Positions 40,375 to 49,763 of a stretch of DNA of 64,000 nt are shown one piece after another (positions within the stretch are counted from its first letter, which is position 1; every line of letters starts with the position of its first letter). Origin of the DNA: Pseudomonas sp. GM18 (lineage in GTDB: Bacteria > Pseudomonadota > Gammaproteobacteria > Pseudomonadales > Pseudomonadaceae); contig NZ_AKJT01000023.1 in the NCBI RefSeq assembly GCF_000282195.1, forward strand, positions 1 through 64,000. Direction: 5' to 3'. The translations under genes and the position numbers were made by a program. The notes below the pieces were generated by a model, which worked only from the letters and a program-made list of their open reading frames with translations, was not told the DNA's origin and searched no databases.

Positions 40375-41100
40375 ATGGACGACAACACTGCAATTGCATC
40401 CCCTTCACCGGTTTATCAACTGTCACCCGAGCAGATCGCCGGTCCGTATTTTCGAAACCCGAAACTGATCAGACGAAACATCAGCGAAGGCATGGATGGC
40501 ATCCCCTTGGTGCTGCGGCTCACGATCATCGATGCCATGACCGGTCAACCGGTTACTGGGGCATTGGTCGATATCTGGCATTGCAATGCGCGCGGGGCGT
40601 ATTCGGGCTGGAGCAAGGTCAACCCGGACAAGGAAGTCGATGTGGATGAGATCGGGTCGATCCCGCGCACCGATGACGACACCTACCTGCGTGGTGGGCA
40701 ATTCACCGACAAAATGGGCATCGTGCGGTTTACCACGATTTATCCGGGGTTCTATGCCGGCCGCGCTTTGCACATTCACGTCGCGGTACGCATCACAGCC
40801 GGCAATAACTATCTCGAAGAGCGGCACGTCGCCTGGGTCGGCCAGCTTTACTTTCCCGAGGTCGCATCAAGGTCGGTGCTCAACGCCCGTGAGTACAGCG
40901 GTCGAGCCGTCTCACCGCTGAACAACGAGGAGGATATGTTTTATCAGCGCATGGGTGGCGAGGCTTCGACCCTGAACATTCACACCATCGGTCGAGACTC
41001 GAATGAAGACGGCTTTTTCGGGCACATGACCATCGGTGTCGACACGTTTGCGGTGTCATCGCAAATCAAGCCCGAGGACTTCGACAAGTACACCGTGTGA
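40375..41100 (+). CDS. Intradiol ring-cleavage dioxygenase-like protein
   Basis: A 241-residue protein of the intradiol dioxygenase fold. The expected ferric ligands can be placed at Y76 (NARGAYSGW), Y127 and H133/H135 (YPGFYAGRALHIHV). The hallmark VDIWHCN precedes the first. It has no signal peptide, unlike many stand-alone bacterial members. I chose ATG 40375 (MDDNTAIA) with GAGAGAA upstream; a frame from 40168 runs through the terminator T run. No catechol or protocatechuate genes lie nearby, so the substrate is unknown. The metal site looks complete, so activity is likely. Confidence 0.85.
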   Translation: MDDNTAIASPSPVYQLSPEQIAGPYFRNPKLIRRNISEGMDGIPLVLRLTIIDAMTGQPVTGALVDIWHCNARGAYSGWSKVNPDKEVDVDEIGSIPRTDDDTYLRGGQFTDKMGIVRFTTIYPGFYAGRALHIHVAVRITAGNNYLEERHVAWVGQLYFPEVASRSVLNAREYSGRAVSPLNNEEDMFYQRMGGEASTLNIHTIGRDSNEDGFFGHMTIGVDTFAVSSQIKPEDFDKYTV

Positions 41101-41102
41101 CG

Positions 41103-42284
41103 TCAGCGTAATTCACTCAGCGCCCGGGCCAGCCGATCCATGTCGGCAGCGGTGGTGGTGAGCCCCGGCGTAATGCGGATGCACGGGCCACATGCCGCGC
41201 CGCTACGCGCCACGGTAAACAGGTTGTAGTCGTTGAGCAGGCGCTCGACCATCACTTGCTGGTCGGCATGCCGGGTAAAACGCATCGAGGTGATGCCGCA
41301 ATACAGGCGCGGGTCATCGGGGGTCATGACTTCGATCCCCGGTAACGCTCGAACGGCATCGACCCATCGGTTGCGCAGGTAATTGAGTCGTGCGCCCTTG
41401 GCGACGGAACCACCCATGGTGCGATGTTCTTCGAGCACCAGTGGCAGGGTCAGCAAGGCCGGTATGTTCGGGGTGCTGTATGGCGTGCGGGCGCGAATGT
41501 CGGTGATCGGGAAATGCATTTCGCCCATGTCCGGGTCGATATCGGCCAGGCGCTCGGGCGCGATGTAAATGAAGCCGAGGGTCAATGGCGCACCGATCCA
41601 TTTGTGCAGGTTGTAGCCGGCAAAGGCGATGCCCAGTTCATCGAGATTGAATTCGATCTGGCCCAGAGCATGGGCGCCGTCGAGGATCACATCGATGCCG
41701 TGTTCCCTGGCGGCAGCGGCAATCGCCTGCACCGGCATCACCAGCCCGGTGCGATGGGTGACGTGGGTCAGGGCCATCAGTTTCAGTCGCGGATAACGCA
41801 CGAACGCTTCGCGGTACGTGGCCAGCAGGCTGTCGAAACTGGCGGGGTGACGGTGCTCGATCTCGATCACTTCCACGCCTCGATAGCGGGCCAGCCAACG
41901 CATCGCGCTCTTGACTGTGTCGTACTCCAGATCGCACAGCAGGACCTGGTCGCCCGGTTCCAGGCGATTGTAGTTGCGGATCAGCGATTGCAGGCCGTCC
42001 GAGGCATTGCGGGTGAAGGCGACGGCTTCGGCCGGGGCACCGATCAGCTCGGCCAGCTGCGCGTGAATCTTGACGCTTTCGCCCTGTTCGAAGCGCTGGC
42101 GCACATGCACCGAGTTGCCGCGGTTGATGAGCTCGATGTTGCGCTGATACTCCTCGACCACGGTGCGTGACATGCGCCCGAAGTAACCGTTCTCCAGGTT
42201 CACGGGGCCGGGTTCAACTGCATAACGGTCGGCAAAGGTCCGCCAAAAGGCTTCATCGCGGGTACGGCGGGCGTTATCGGGCAT
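41103..42284 (-). CDS. Class V aminotransferase-fold PLP enzyme (isopenicillin-N-epimerase-like)
   Basis: A 393-residue fold type I PLP enzyme. K228 in GYNLHKWIGAPL is the Schiff-base lysine, D202 in LDGAHALGQ the pyridine-N partner, and TRNASDGLQ near residue 91 binds phosphate. The family spans isopenicillin-N epimerase-like proteins, cysteine desulfurase-like proteins and kynureninases; the reaction here is unknown. No N-terminal signal or Tat motif was seen. It converges with the dioxygenase-like gene, with two bases between the stops. DUF3820 lies upstream on the same strand, 25 bases away. Confidence 0.83.
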   Translation of the reverse strand: MPDNARRTRDEAFWRTFADRYAVEPGPVNLENGYFGRMSRTVVEEYQRNIELINRGNSVHVRQRFEQGESVKIHAQLAELIGAPAEAVAFTRNASDGLQSLIRNYNRLEPGDQVLLCDLEYDTVKSAMRWLARYRGVEVIEIEHRHPASFDSLLATYREAFVRYPRLKLMALTHVTHRTGLVMPVQAIAAAAREHGIDVILDGAHALGQIEFNLDELGIAFAGYNLHKWIGAPLTLGFIYIAPERLADIDPDMGEMHFPITDIRARTPYSTPNIPALLTLPLVLEEHRTMGGSVAKGARLNYLRNRWVDAVRALPGIEVMTPDDPRLYCGITSMRFTRHADQQVMVERLLNDYNLFTVARSGAACGPCIRITPGLTTTAADMDRLARALSELR

Positions 42285-42309
42285 GAGCGACTCGGTGAAG
42301 TAGGACGGG

Positions 42310-42549
42310 TCAGTGACGAGGGGCAGGTTTGCCGTGCTTGGCGCGCAGCGGTTCGAGCAGCTCCGACAAGCCGTTGTGGTCGATTTCCTGCATCAAGGCC
42401 AGCAAACCACCCAGTTCCCCGTGCGGGAAACCTTCGCGAGCGAACCAGTTCAGATACTGGCCGGGCAGGTCAGCGATGATCCGGCCCTTGTACTTGCCGA
42501 AGGGCATTTCACGGGTAATCAGCAGTTCGAGCTTTTCGGGATTCATCAT
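42310..42549 (-). CDS. DUF3820 family small protein
   Basis: A 79-residue protein of DUF3820 (also described as a putative quorum-sensing-regulated virulence factor family). The core motif is MPFGKYKGRIIADLPGQYLNWFAREGFP, common to this family and to some exonuclease-linked domains. The ending is basic. Two adjacent ATGs (42549, 42546) could start it. Function unknown. A REP hairpin lies upstream. Confidence 0.82.
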   Translation of the reverse strand: MMNPEKLELLITREMPFGKYKGRIIADLPGQYLNWFAREGFPHGELGGLLALMQEIDHNGLSELLEPLRAKHGKPAPRH

Positions 42550-42636
42550 CAGTCGTCTTTATTCAAAACAGTCTGGAAAATACAGGCATTCTGCATGCGA
42601 AGACAGGCGCAGGAAGATGAACGATCAAGCTGCATT

Positions 42637-42664
42637 CACTGTGGCGAGGGGGCTCGCCACAGTG
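42637..42664. repeat. REP-type palindrome upstream of DUF3820
   Basis: CACTGTGGCGAG and CTCGCCACAGTG are exact inverse copies around GGGG. It ends nine bases before the phaJ stop on the minus strand and probably serves as a 3' structure for phaJ. Confidence 0.8.
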
Positions 42665-42673
42665 TGCAGTGAA

Positions 42674-43144
42674 TCAGCCGATGCTGATCGCCGGCAGGGT
42701 AGGCAATGTCACGGTCTGCTGTTTACGCGGCGCCAGAATCTCCGCTTCGCCATCCACCACCAGCTCGTCGCGCTGGTTGAACACTCGGGTGGCGATCCGC
42801 ACACGAAACTTCGGCAGTTTCTCGAGAATCTCCAGGCGCACCGTCAGCGTGTCGCCAATTTTCACCGGCTTTTGAAAGCTCATCGTCTGACCGATATAAA
42901 TAGTCCCCGGCCCAGGCAACTCGCAAGCCACCGCCGCGCTGATCAACGCGCCGCTGAACATGCCGTGGGCGATGCGCTCCTTGAACATGGAGGCAGCGGC
43001 GAATTCGGCGTCCAGGTGCACCGGGTTGTGGTCGCCGGACATCGCGGCGAACAACTGAATGTCGCGCTCTTCGACGGTTTTGCTGTAGCTGGCGGTCTGG
43101 CCGATTTCGAGGGCTTCGTAAGGGGTGTTGGTAACCTGGGTCAT
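42674..43144 (-). CDS. phaJ: (R)-specific enoyl-CoA hydratase, MaoC family (PhaJ type)
   Basis: A 156-residue hot-dog-fold hydratase that should hydrate trans-2-enoyl-CoA to (R)-3-hydroxyacyl-CoA, linking beta-oxidation to polyhydroxyalkanoate monomers. The catalytic pair is D38 and H43 in SGDHNPVHLD, and IAHGMFSGALIS follows. Start ATG 43144 (MTQVTNTPYEAL) fits the PhaJ family. In P. putida the related gene (annotated phaJ4) stands beside a hydrolase and two fadD genes, the same layout as here. The exact subclass number is from memory. Confidence 0.9.
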   Translation of the reverse strand: MTQVTNTPYEALEIGQTASYSKTVEERDIQLFAAMSGDHNPVHLDAEFAAASMFKERIAHGMFSGALISAAVACELPGPGTIYIGQTMSFQKPVKIGDTLTVRLEILEKLPKFRVRIATRVFNQRDELVVDGEAEILAPRKQQTVTLPTLPAISIG

Positions 43145-43187
43145 CTGTCTCGATTCCTGTGACGAATTAAATGAATCCACAAAAAAA

Positions 43188-44132
43188 CTATTCGGCTCTG
43201 GGTGGCCGGCGGTTGCTCAAGGCCTGGGCGATCCAGTTCAGCACGTCGGCAGTCACTTCATCGCGATTGCTCTCATTGAACAGTTCGTGCCGGGCCTGCG
43301 GGTAAATATTCAAGTGCAGGCTCTGGCAGCCAGCGTCGCGCAGGGCGTGGGCCAGATCTTTCAGACGTTTGCCTTCGCTCACCGGATCACATTCGCCGCC
43401 AATCACCAGCAGCGGCAGGCCCGGATCGATCTGGGCGAGATTGGACGCTTTGCTGATTTGCTGCAAGCCGCCGAGCAAATCGATCCATAGCTGATTGGTG
43501 CAGCGAAAGCCGCAGAGCGGGTCGTTGGCGTACTTGTCGACCTCGGCCGGGTCGCGGCTCAGCCAGTCGAACGAGGTGCGCGCCGGTATGAATTTCTTGT
43601 TGAACGAGCCGAACGACAGCCATTCGATCAGCGCACTGCGACCCTTGGGGCCCTGGCGCAGGCGTTCGAGGCGAGCAATCTGCCGCGCTGCGCGATAGAG
43701 CGCCACGGGCTGGAAGTTCGAGCCGCTGAGAATCGCCCCGTGCAGGCTGGCGCTGTGGTGCAGCAAGTAAGCCTGGGCGATGTAGCTGCCCATGCTGTGG
43801 CCCAACAGCACGATCGGCACGCCGGGATGCTGTTGGCCGATATGTTGGTTGAGGCTGGCCAGGTCACCGACCACTTTGCACCAGCCATCGTTGTCGGCGA
43901 AGTGGCCCAGAGTGCCGTTTTCAGCGGTTTTGCCATGTCCACGCAGGTCCGGTGCGTAAACGCCGTAGCCCTGTTCGCAGAGCTTTTCTGCCAGACGAGC
44001 GTAGCGACCGCTGTGTTCCGCCATGCCATGGGCCAGCAGGATCACGGCTTTGAGCGGTACGGTCGGCAGCCACTGGTTGACGAAAAGGCGGCTGCGGTCG
44101 CTCGCGGTCAGCCAGAAAGTGTCATGGATCAT
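43188..44132 (-). CDS. Alpha/beta hydrolase (monoacylglycerol-lipase-like)
   Basis: A 314-residue serine hydrolase of the hydrolase-4 (lysophospholipase) group. S113 in GHSMGS is the nucleophile; the oxyanion region is LLAHGMAEHSGRY (about 33-45) and PDLRGHGKT follows. Later Asp and His (GECDP, ARHEL) complete the triad. It lacks a signal peptide. Start ATG 44132 has AAGGAA upstream. It is placed between phaJ and the divergent fadD, which suggests it frees fatty acids for activation. The substrate is not determined. Confidence 0.87.
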   Translation of the reverse strand: MIHDTFWLTASDRSRLFVNQWLPTVPLKAVILLAHGMAEHSGRYARLAEKLCEQGYGVYAPDLRGHGKTAENGTLGHFADNDGWCKVVGDLASLNQHIGQQHPGVPIVLLGHSMGSYIAQAYLLHHSASLHGAILSGSNFQPVALYRAARQIARLERLRQGPKGRSALIEWLSFGSFNKKFIPARTSFDWLSRDPAEVDKYANDPLCGFRCTNQLWIDLLGGLQQISKASNLAQIDPGLPLLVIGGECDPVSEGKRLKDLAHALRDAGCQSLHLNIYPQARHELFNESNRDEVTADVLNWIAQALSNRRPPRAE

Positions 44133-44358
44133 GGCGATTCCTTTGCATGGGACTGCATGGGGCATGGGCGTCGTTGCATTGTATAGCGCATCCCGCGCGC
44201 GCCGTCTGATCAGGCCGCGCCGGGGCAGCAAGATTCACGGGATCAATGAGGACCGTGCGCATATTTGCCTGATTCACCATAGCTGCTAGTGTCCGGGAAG
44301 CACCGCTTTTCAGAAGTGATAGAAAAAGCGGCCCCGGATAGATTCAGGTAATGAGGAC

Positions 44359-44366
44359 AAGAACAA
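44359..44366 (+). promoter_or_regulatory. Possible Crc/Hfq CA motif at the first fadD start
   Basis: AAGAACAA ends on the A of the ATG. It fits AAnAAnAA, but a single weakly informative match is not strong proof. Confidence 0.35.
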
Positions 44367-46054
44367 TGCAACCTGATTTCTGGAATGACAAACGCCCGGC
44401 CGGCGTTCCCCTGGATATCGACCTTGGGGCCTATCAGTCGGTGATCGAGGTGTTCGAGCGTTCCTGCAAGAAATTTGCTGACCGCCCGGCATTCAGCAAC
44501 ATGGGCGTGACCCTGACCTACGCTGAACTGGAACGTTACAGCGCTGCGTTCGCCGGTTACCTGCAAGCCCACACCGACCTGGTGCCGGGGGATCGCATCG
44601 CGGTGCAGATGCCCAACGTCCTGCATTACCCGATTGCGGTGTTCGGCGCTTTGCGCGCCGGGCTGATCGTGGTCAACACCAACCCGCTGTACACCGCGCG
44701 GGAGATGCGTCATCAGTTCAAGGACTCCGGTGCCCGGGCGCTGGTGTACCTGAACGTGTTCGGACAGAAGGTCCAGGAAGTGCTGCCCGACACCGACATC
44801 CAGTACCTGATCGAAGCGAAGATGGGCGACCTGATGCCCACCGCCAAGGGCTGGCTGATCAATACCGTGGTCGCCAAGGTCAAGAAAATGGTCCCGGATT
44901 ATTCACTGCCCCAGGCCATCTCCTTCAAGAGCGCGCTACGTCTGGGCCGGGGCCTGGGCATCAAACCGCTGAACGTCGGTCTCGGCGACATCGCCGTGTT
45001 GCAATACACCGGCGGCACCACCGGGCTGGCCAAGGGTGCGATGCTGACCCACGGCAACCTGGTGGCGAACATGCAGCAGGCGCGGGCATGCCTCAGTCAG
45101 CTGGGTGCCGACGGTCAGCCGCTGCTGCGCGAAGGCCAGGAAGTGATGATCGCGCCGCTGCCGCTGTACCACATCTATGCCTTTACGGCGAACTGCATGT
45201 GCATGATGGTGACCGGCAACCACAACGTGCTGATCACCAATCCACGGGACATCAAGGGCTTCATCAAGGAACTGAAGAACTGGCGGTTCTCGGCGCTGCT
45301 GGGGCTCAACACGCTGTTCGTCGCGCTGATGGACCATCCCGACTTCAAGACCCTGGATTGCTCCAGTCTCAAACTCACCAACTCCGGCGGCACGGCGCTG
45401 GTCAAGGCCACTGCCGAGCGTTGGGAACAGCTCACCGGTTGCCGGATCACCGAAGGCTACGGCCTGACCGAAACCTCGCCGGTGGCCTGCACCAACCCTT
45501 ACGGCGACAAATCGCGCATCGGCACGGTCGGCCTGCCGGTGCCGGGCACGACCCTGAAAGTGATCAACGATGAAGGCGTCGAGCAGCCGTTGGGCGAGCG
45601 CGGCGAACTGTGCATCAAGGGCCCGCAGATCATGAAGGGCTACTGGCAGAAACCCGAAGCCACCGCCGAAGTGCTGGATGCCGACGGCTGGTTCAAGTCG
45701 GGCGACATCGGGGTGATCGACCCGGACGGTTTCGTGCGCATTGTCGATCGCAAGAAAGACATGATCATCGTCTCGGGCTTCAACGTGTACCCGAACGAGA
45801 TCGAAGACGTGGTGATGGCCCACCCGAAAGTCGCCAACTGTGCGGTGATTGGCGTGCCGGACGAGCGTTCTGGGGAGGCAGTGAAACTGTTTGTGGTGGC
45901 CCGTGAGTCGGGGGTCAGCCTTGAAGAGCTGAAGGCTTACTGCAAGGAAAACTTCACGGCGTACAAAGTACCCAAGCACATCGTGTTGCGGGAGTCGTTG
46001 CCGATGACGCCGGTGGGCAAGATTCTGCGGCGGGAGTTGCGTGATATTGCGTAA
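44366..46054 (+). CDS. fadD2: Long-chain fatty acid-CoA ligase, FadD paralogue 1
   Basis: A 562-residue adenylate-forming enzyme that activates fatty acids with ATP and CoA. The P-loop motif YTGGTTGLAKGAML (near residue 215), the linker YGLTETSP and the domain hinge DGFVRIVDRKKDMIIVSGFNVYPNEIEDV are all present. The catalytic lysine lies in TPVGKILRREL at the end. ATG 44366 has GAGGA upstream. In P. aeruginosa and P. putida two fadD genes lie in tandem and the upstream copy is named fadD2; I follow that order. Confidence 0.93.
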   Translation: MQPDFWNDKRPAGVPLDIDLGAYQSVIEVFERSCKKFADRPAFSNMGVTLTYAELERYSAAFAGYLQAHTDLVPGDRIAVQMPNVLHYPIAVFGALRAGLIVVNTNPLYTAREMRHQFKDSGARALVYLNVFGQKVQEVLPDTDIQYLIEAKMGDLMPTAKGWLINTVVAKVKKMVPDYSLPQAISFKSALRLGRGLGIKPLNVGLGDIAVLQYTGGTTGLAKGAMLTHGNLVANMQQARACLSQLGADGQPLLREGQEVMIAPLPLYHIYAFTANCMCMMVTGNHNVLITNPRDIKGFIKELKNWRFSALLGLNTLFVALMDHPDFKTLDCSSLKLTNSGGTALVKATAERWEQLTGCRITEGYGLTETSPVACTNPYGDKSRIGTVGLPVPGTTLKVINDEGVEQPLGERGELCIKGPQIMKGYWQKPEATAEVLDADGWFKSGDIGVIDPDGFVRIVDRKKDMIIVSGFNVYPNEIEDVVMAHPKVANCAVIGVPDERSGEAVKLFVVARESGVSLEELKAYCKENFTAYKVPKHIVLRESLPMTPVGKILRRELRDIA

Positions 46055-46409
46055 CAATTGAAAGCTGCGCTACGCGCATTCGCGGGCAAGCCCGCTCCCA
46101 CAGGGAACAGTGGTGACCTTGTGGGAGCGGGCTTGCCCGCGATGCTTTTCAGAGGATGAAAGCCACGAATTCAGCGGCTTTCAGGGTGGTATAGGATTTT
46201 TGCTCTAAAATGACTGTTTGATAGTCTAGAGTCACCAAAATGACTATGGAGGCCTATTTAGGCTCTAGTCGGCCCTTGGCAAAGCTGCTACTCTCGGCGC
46301 GCTTTGTGACTTCTCGGCCTATGTAAAGCCAGATTCACCAATAGACAAACACCAATAATAATCGCATCAAATGCGGTGTTGAATTCGCGTTGCTGAGGAG
46401 TGGGCTTCC
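46055..46409. other. Spacer between the two fadD genes
   Basis: It holds a REP pair (46081-46141), then about 260 bases that probably carry the second fadD promoter. AAAATGACT occurs twice (near 46207 and 46237), once with a nearby GACT/AGTC pairing. No gene is visible and I do not recognise a known operator. Confidence 0.55.
46081..46141. repeat. Inverted REP pair between fadD genes
   Basis: CGCGGGCAAGCCCGCTCCCA and its inverse (to 46141) flank a short spacer. It is 26 bases past the first fadD stop. Confidence 0.88.
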
Positions 46410-48110
46410 ATGATCGAAGACTTTTGGAAGGATAAGTACCCAGCTGGAATTGCTGCCGAGATCAATCCAGACGAGTACCCGAATATTCAGGCAGTGTTGA
46501 AGCAATCCTGCCAACGCTTCGCTGACAAACCGGCATTCAGCAACCTGGGCAAGACAATCACCTACGGTGAGCTGTACGAATTGTCCGGTGCCTTTGCCGC
46601 TTATCTGCAACAGCATACCGATTTGCAGCCGGGCGATCGAATCGCCGTGCAATTGCCCAACGTGTTGCAATACCCGGTTGCCGTCTTCGGTGCTATCCGC
46701 GCCGGGCTGATCGTGGTCAACACCAACCCGCTGTACACCGCGCGGGAAATGGAACACCAATTCAACGACTCTGGTGCCAAAGCCTTGGTCTGCCTGGCCA
46801 ACATGGCGCATCTGGCCGAGACCGTGGTGCCGAAGACCGGCGTCAAGCACGTGATCGTCACTGAAGTGGCCGACCTGCTGCCGCCGCTCAAGCGTCTGCT
46901 GATCAACAGCGTCATCAAGTACGTGAAGAAGATGGTCCCGGCGTATCACTTGCCCAAGGCCATCAAATTCAACGACGTGCTGAGCAAGGGTCATGGCCAG
47001 CCAGTGGCTGAAGCCAACCCGGCCAGCAGCGACGTGGCGGTGCTGCAATATACCGGCGGCACCACCGGCGTGGCCAAGGGCGCGATGCTGACCCACCGCA
47101 ACCTGGTGGCGAACATGCTGCAGTGCAAGGCGTTGATGGGCTCCAACCTCAACGAAGGTTGCGAGATCCTGATCACGCCGCTGCCGCTGTACCACATCTA
47201 TGCCTTCACCTTTCATTGCATGGCGATGATGCTGATCGGCAACCACAACATCCTGATCAGCAACCCGCGCGACTTGCCGGCGATGGTCAAGGAACTGTCG
47301 AAGTGGAAGTTCAGCGGTTTCGTCGGCCTGAACACGCTGTTCGTCGCGTTGTGCAACAACGAAGCGTTCCGCAAGCTGGATTTCTCGAACCTGAAAATCA
47401 CCCTGTCCGGCGGCATGGCCTTGCAACTGGCCGCGGCTGAACGCTGGAAAGCGGTCACCGGTTGCCCGATCTGTGAAGGTTACGGCATGACCGAAACCAG
47501 CCCGGTGGCTACGGTGAACCCGAGCCAGAACATCCAGATCGGCACCATCGGTATCCCGGTGCCGTCGACCCGGTGCAAAGTCATCGACGATACCGGCGTT
47601 GAACAGCCGTTGGGCGGCATCGGTGAACTGTGTGTGAAAGGTCCGCAAGTCATGAAGGGCTACTGGCAGCGTCAGGAAGCCACTGATGAAATACTCGACA
47701 GCGAAGGCTGGTTGAAGACCGGTGATATCGCACTGATTCAGCCCGATGGCTACATGCGCATTGTCGATCGCAAGAAAGACATGATCCTGGTCTCCGGTTT
47801 CAACGTGTACCCCAACGAACTGGAAGACGTGCTGGCGACCCTTCCGGGCGTGCTGCAATGCGCGGCCATCGGCGTGCCGGACGAGAAGTCGGGGGAGGCG
47901 ATCAAGATCTTCATCGTTGCCAAACCGGGCGTGACTCTGACCAAGGAACAGGTGATGGAGCACATGCGCGCCAACGTCACCGGCTACAAGGTGCCCAAAG
48001 CCGTGGAGTTCCGCGATGCGCTGCCGACCACCAACGTCGGCAAGATCCTGCGCCGCGAATTGCGCGACGAAGAGCTGAAGAAGCTGGGCGTGAAGAAAGT
48101 CAGCGCCTGA
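46410..48110 (+). CDS. fadD1: Long-chain fatty acid-CoA ligase, FadD paralogue 2
   Basis: A 566-residue paralogue of the gene just upstream, with IEDFWKDKYPAGI at the start where the other has QPDFWNDKRPAGV. The P-loop YTGGTTGVAKGAML, YGMTETSP, DRKKDMILVSGFNVYPNE and VGKILRREL are all intact, so both copies should be active. GAGGAG lies upstream of ATG 46410, and a terminator follows. The tandem pair is old: the proteins are clearly alike in motifs but differ across the chain. They may prefer different chain lengths. Confidence 0.94.
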   Translation: MIEDFWKDKYPAGIAAEINPDEYPNIQAVLKQSCQRFADKPAFSNLGKTITYGELYELSGAFAAYLQQHTDLQPGDRIAVQLPNVLQYPVAVFGAIRAGLIVVNTNPLYTAREMEHQFNDSGAKALVCLANMAHLAETVVPKTGVKHVIVTEVADLLPPLKRLLINSVIKYVKKMVPAYHLPKAIKFNDVLSKGHGQPVAEANPASSDVAVLQYTGGTTGVAKGAMLTHRNLVANMLQCKALMGSNLNEGCEILITPLPLYHIYAFTFHCMAMMLIGNHNILISNPRDLPAMVKELSKWKFSGFVGLNTLFVALCNNEAFRKLDFSNLKITLSGGMALQLAAAERWKAVTGCPICEGYGMTETSPVATVNPSQNIQIGTIGIPVPSTRCKVIDDTGVEQPLGGIGELCVKGPQVMKGYWQRQEATDEILDSEGWLKTGDIALIQPDGYMRIVDRKKDMILVSGFNVYPNELEDVLATLPGVLQCAAIGVPDEKSGEAIKIFIVAKPGVTLTKEQVMEHMRANVTGYKVPKAVEFRDALPTTNVGKILRRELRDEELKKLGVKKVSA

Positions 48111-48120
48111 TCAAACAAAA

Positions 48121-48143
48121 GCCCCGCAGATGCGGGGCTTTTT
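48121..48143 (+). terminator. Terminator after the second fadD
   Basis: GCCCCGC-AGAT-GCGGGGC stem-loop followed by five T residues, with an A run before it. Confidence 0.92.
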
Positions 48144-48159
48144 GTTTTTGGCCTGCTCT

Positions 48160-48212
48160 GATCGTTCCCACGCTCTGCGTGGTAACGCAGCCCGGGACGC
48201 TCTGCGTCCCAG
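48160..48212. repeat. REP copy (GATCGTTCCCACGC class)
   Basis: Half-units GATCGTTCCCACGCTCTGCG and GGGACGCTCTGCGTCCC lie between the fadD terminator and the next gene. Confidence 0.75.
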
Positions 48213-48227
48213 CATCGGACGATCTGC

Positions 48228-48605
48228 TTAGAGGCGGAACTGCGCGAAATTGACGTTGGTGCCCGCCGGGCGCATGTCTTGCAGGTATGAGTCCTTGTCG
48301 GCGCTCAGTTCCAGGCTCAGGGCGGCCTTGCGTTTGCCCTGGTTACGCACCACCAGGCCTTCCAGCTTCTCGCGCAGGAATACCGTCGGCACTTTCAGGT
48401 GCAGCAGTTCGTCGGTATCCGGGGTGTGCATCAGCAAGTGAATCCATTCGTACTGACCAATGGCCAGGCGCGCGACCGGGATATCGAACCAGAAAATGTT
48501 GCGGTTACGGTTCAATTCGGTGAAATGGCAGTTGTTGACGCCAAGCACGGCACCGCCAAGTTCCTGGTTTCTGCGGGCAATGGCCTGCTTTTTATCGAGT
48601 TTCAT
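48228..48605 (-). CDS. Conserved hypothetical protein, 125 aa
   Basis: I do not recognise a named family. The 125-residue protein begins MKLDKKQAIARRNQELGGAV and is mixed alpha/beta, with the strand-like stretches NIFWFDIPVARL and LLHLKVPTVFL. Many basic residues lie in KKQAIARR and GKRKA. No membrane segment or signal peptide is visible. I chose ATG 48605, since the longer frame to 48803 covers an AT-rich promoter-like region. It stands alone, converging on fadD. It is probably conserved in pseudomonads at this site. Confidence 0.7.
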   Translation of the reverse strand: MKLDKKQAIARRNQELGGAVLGVNNCHFTELNRNRNIFWFDIPVARLAIGQYEWIHLLMHTPDTDELLHLKVPTVFLREKLEGLVVRNQGKRKAALSLELSADKDSYLQDMRPAGTNVNFAQFRL

Positions 48606-48824
48606 AACGTTCCTACGGGATTGGATCTTCAGCGCCATGGCCTGAATACGTTGCGCATTCTCGGTGCAAAGCCTGCAAACATAAAGCCTGATCTGCGTAG
48701 AACGATGAAATGTCGCAATGGTCGAACTACGAAATTGTTTCAACGTCGCCAAGTAGGCTACTTTGTTGTAGAAAACGACCCCCCTGAGTCGCCATGACTC
48801 CAACCTTTTTGCGGCGAGACGCTA

Positions 48825-49763
48825 ATGTTTTTCCCGACCATGAAAGGTCTGCCCCTGCATCGCGTGATGATGAGCACGGTCACCGAGTTCGTCGCCGATG
48901 AGATGTCGACCTATGCCTCGGCGCTGGCCTATCAGATGCTGTTCTCGCTGTTCCCTTTCATTTTGTTCCTGATTGCCCTGATCGGCTTCCTGCACTTGCC
49001 GGACTTCTTCTCCTGGCTGCGCCTGCAATCGGAACTGGTGCTGCCGCCCCAGGCGCTGGAGCAGGTGAACCCGGTAATCGACCAGCTCCAGCAATCCAAG
49101 GGTGGTTTGCTCTCGGTGGGTATCGTGATCGCCCTATGGACCGCGTCCGCCGGTGTGCGGCTGATGATGAGCGCGATGAACGCCGCGTATGACGTGGTCG
49201 AAGGCCGTCCGGCCTGGAAGCGTTTTCCGCTGTCGATTTTCTACACCATCGGCATCGCCGGTATGCTGCTGGCCGCCGCTGCGCTGATGGTGCTCGGGCC
49301 GCAGGTGATGGCCTGGATCGCCTCGCAAGTGGGCCTCGAAGATTTCATCGTGACCGTCTGGACCATCGCGCGCTGGCCGGTGATCGTGATTCTGTTGATG
49401 ATGGCGGTGGCGCTGATTTACTACGTCATGCCCGACGTTAAACAGGAGTTTCGCTTCATCACCCCGGGGGCGGTATTGTCTGTGGTGGTCTGGATCGTCG
49501 CCTCGCTGGGCTTCGGTCTTTACGTCAAAACCTTCGCCAACTACAACGCCATGTATGGCAGTATCGGCGCGATCATCGTGTTGTTGCTGTACTTCTATAT
49601 TTCCGCCGCAGTGCTGTTGCTCGGTGCGGAAATGAACGCGGTGATCGAGCACATGTCGTCCGAAGGCAAGAAACCTGGCGTGTCCGAAGAACCCAAACAA
49701 CATGTTTCGGGACTGGGACGAGATCACTCAATCCAGCCGACCACTGACGAAACCATAAAATGA
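48825..49763 (+). CDS. YihY/BrkB family inner-membrane protein
   Basis: A 312-residue membrane protein of the YihY (BrkB-like) family. About six helices are visible, with [28 protein letters not shown] near residues 28-55, and the family stretch [21 protein letters not shown]. The last quarter holds [28 protein letters not shown] and a hydrophilic tail (about 275-312). The older RNase BN name for this family is wrong. A start at 48840 is possible. It overlaps def by four bases (ATGA). Confidence 0.88.
   Translation: MFFPTMKGLPLHRVMMSTVTEFVADEMSTYASALAYQMLFSLFPFILFLIALIGFLHLPDFFSWLRLQSELVLPPQALEQVNPVIDQLQQSKGGLLSVGIVIALWTASAGVRLMMSAMNAAYDVVEGRPAWKRFPLSIFYTIGIAGMLLAAAALMVLGPQVMAWIASQVGLEDFIVTVWTIARWPVIVILLMMAVALIYYVMPDVKQEFRFITPGAVLSVVVWIVASLGFGLYVKTFANYNAMYGSIGAIIVLLLYFYISAAVLLLGAEMNAVIEHMSSEGKKPGVSEEPKQHVSGLGRDHSIQPTTDETIK

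Noticed and set aside
46335..47963. 542-codon minus-strand frame opposite the second fadD
   Set aside because: Same reason: the adenylate-forming motifs are on the plus strand.
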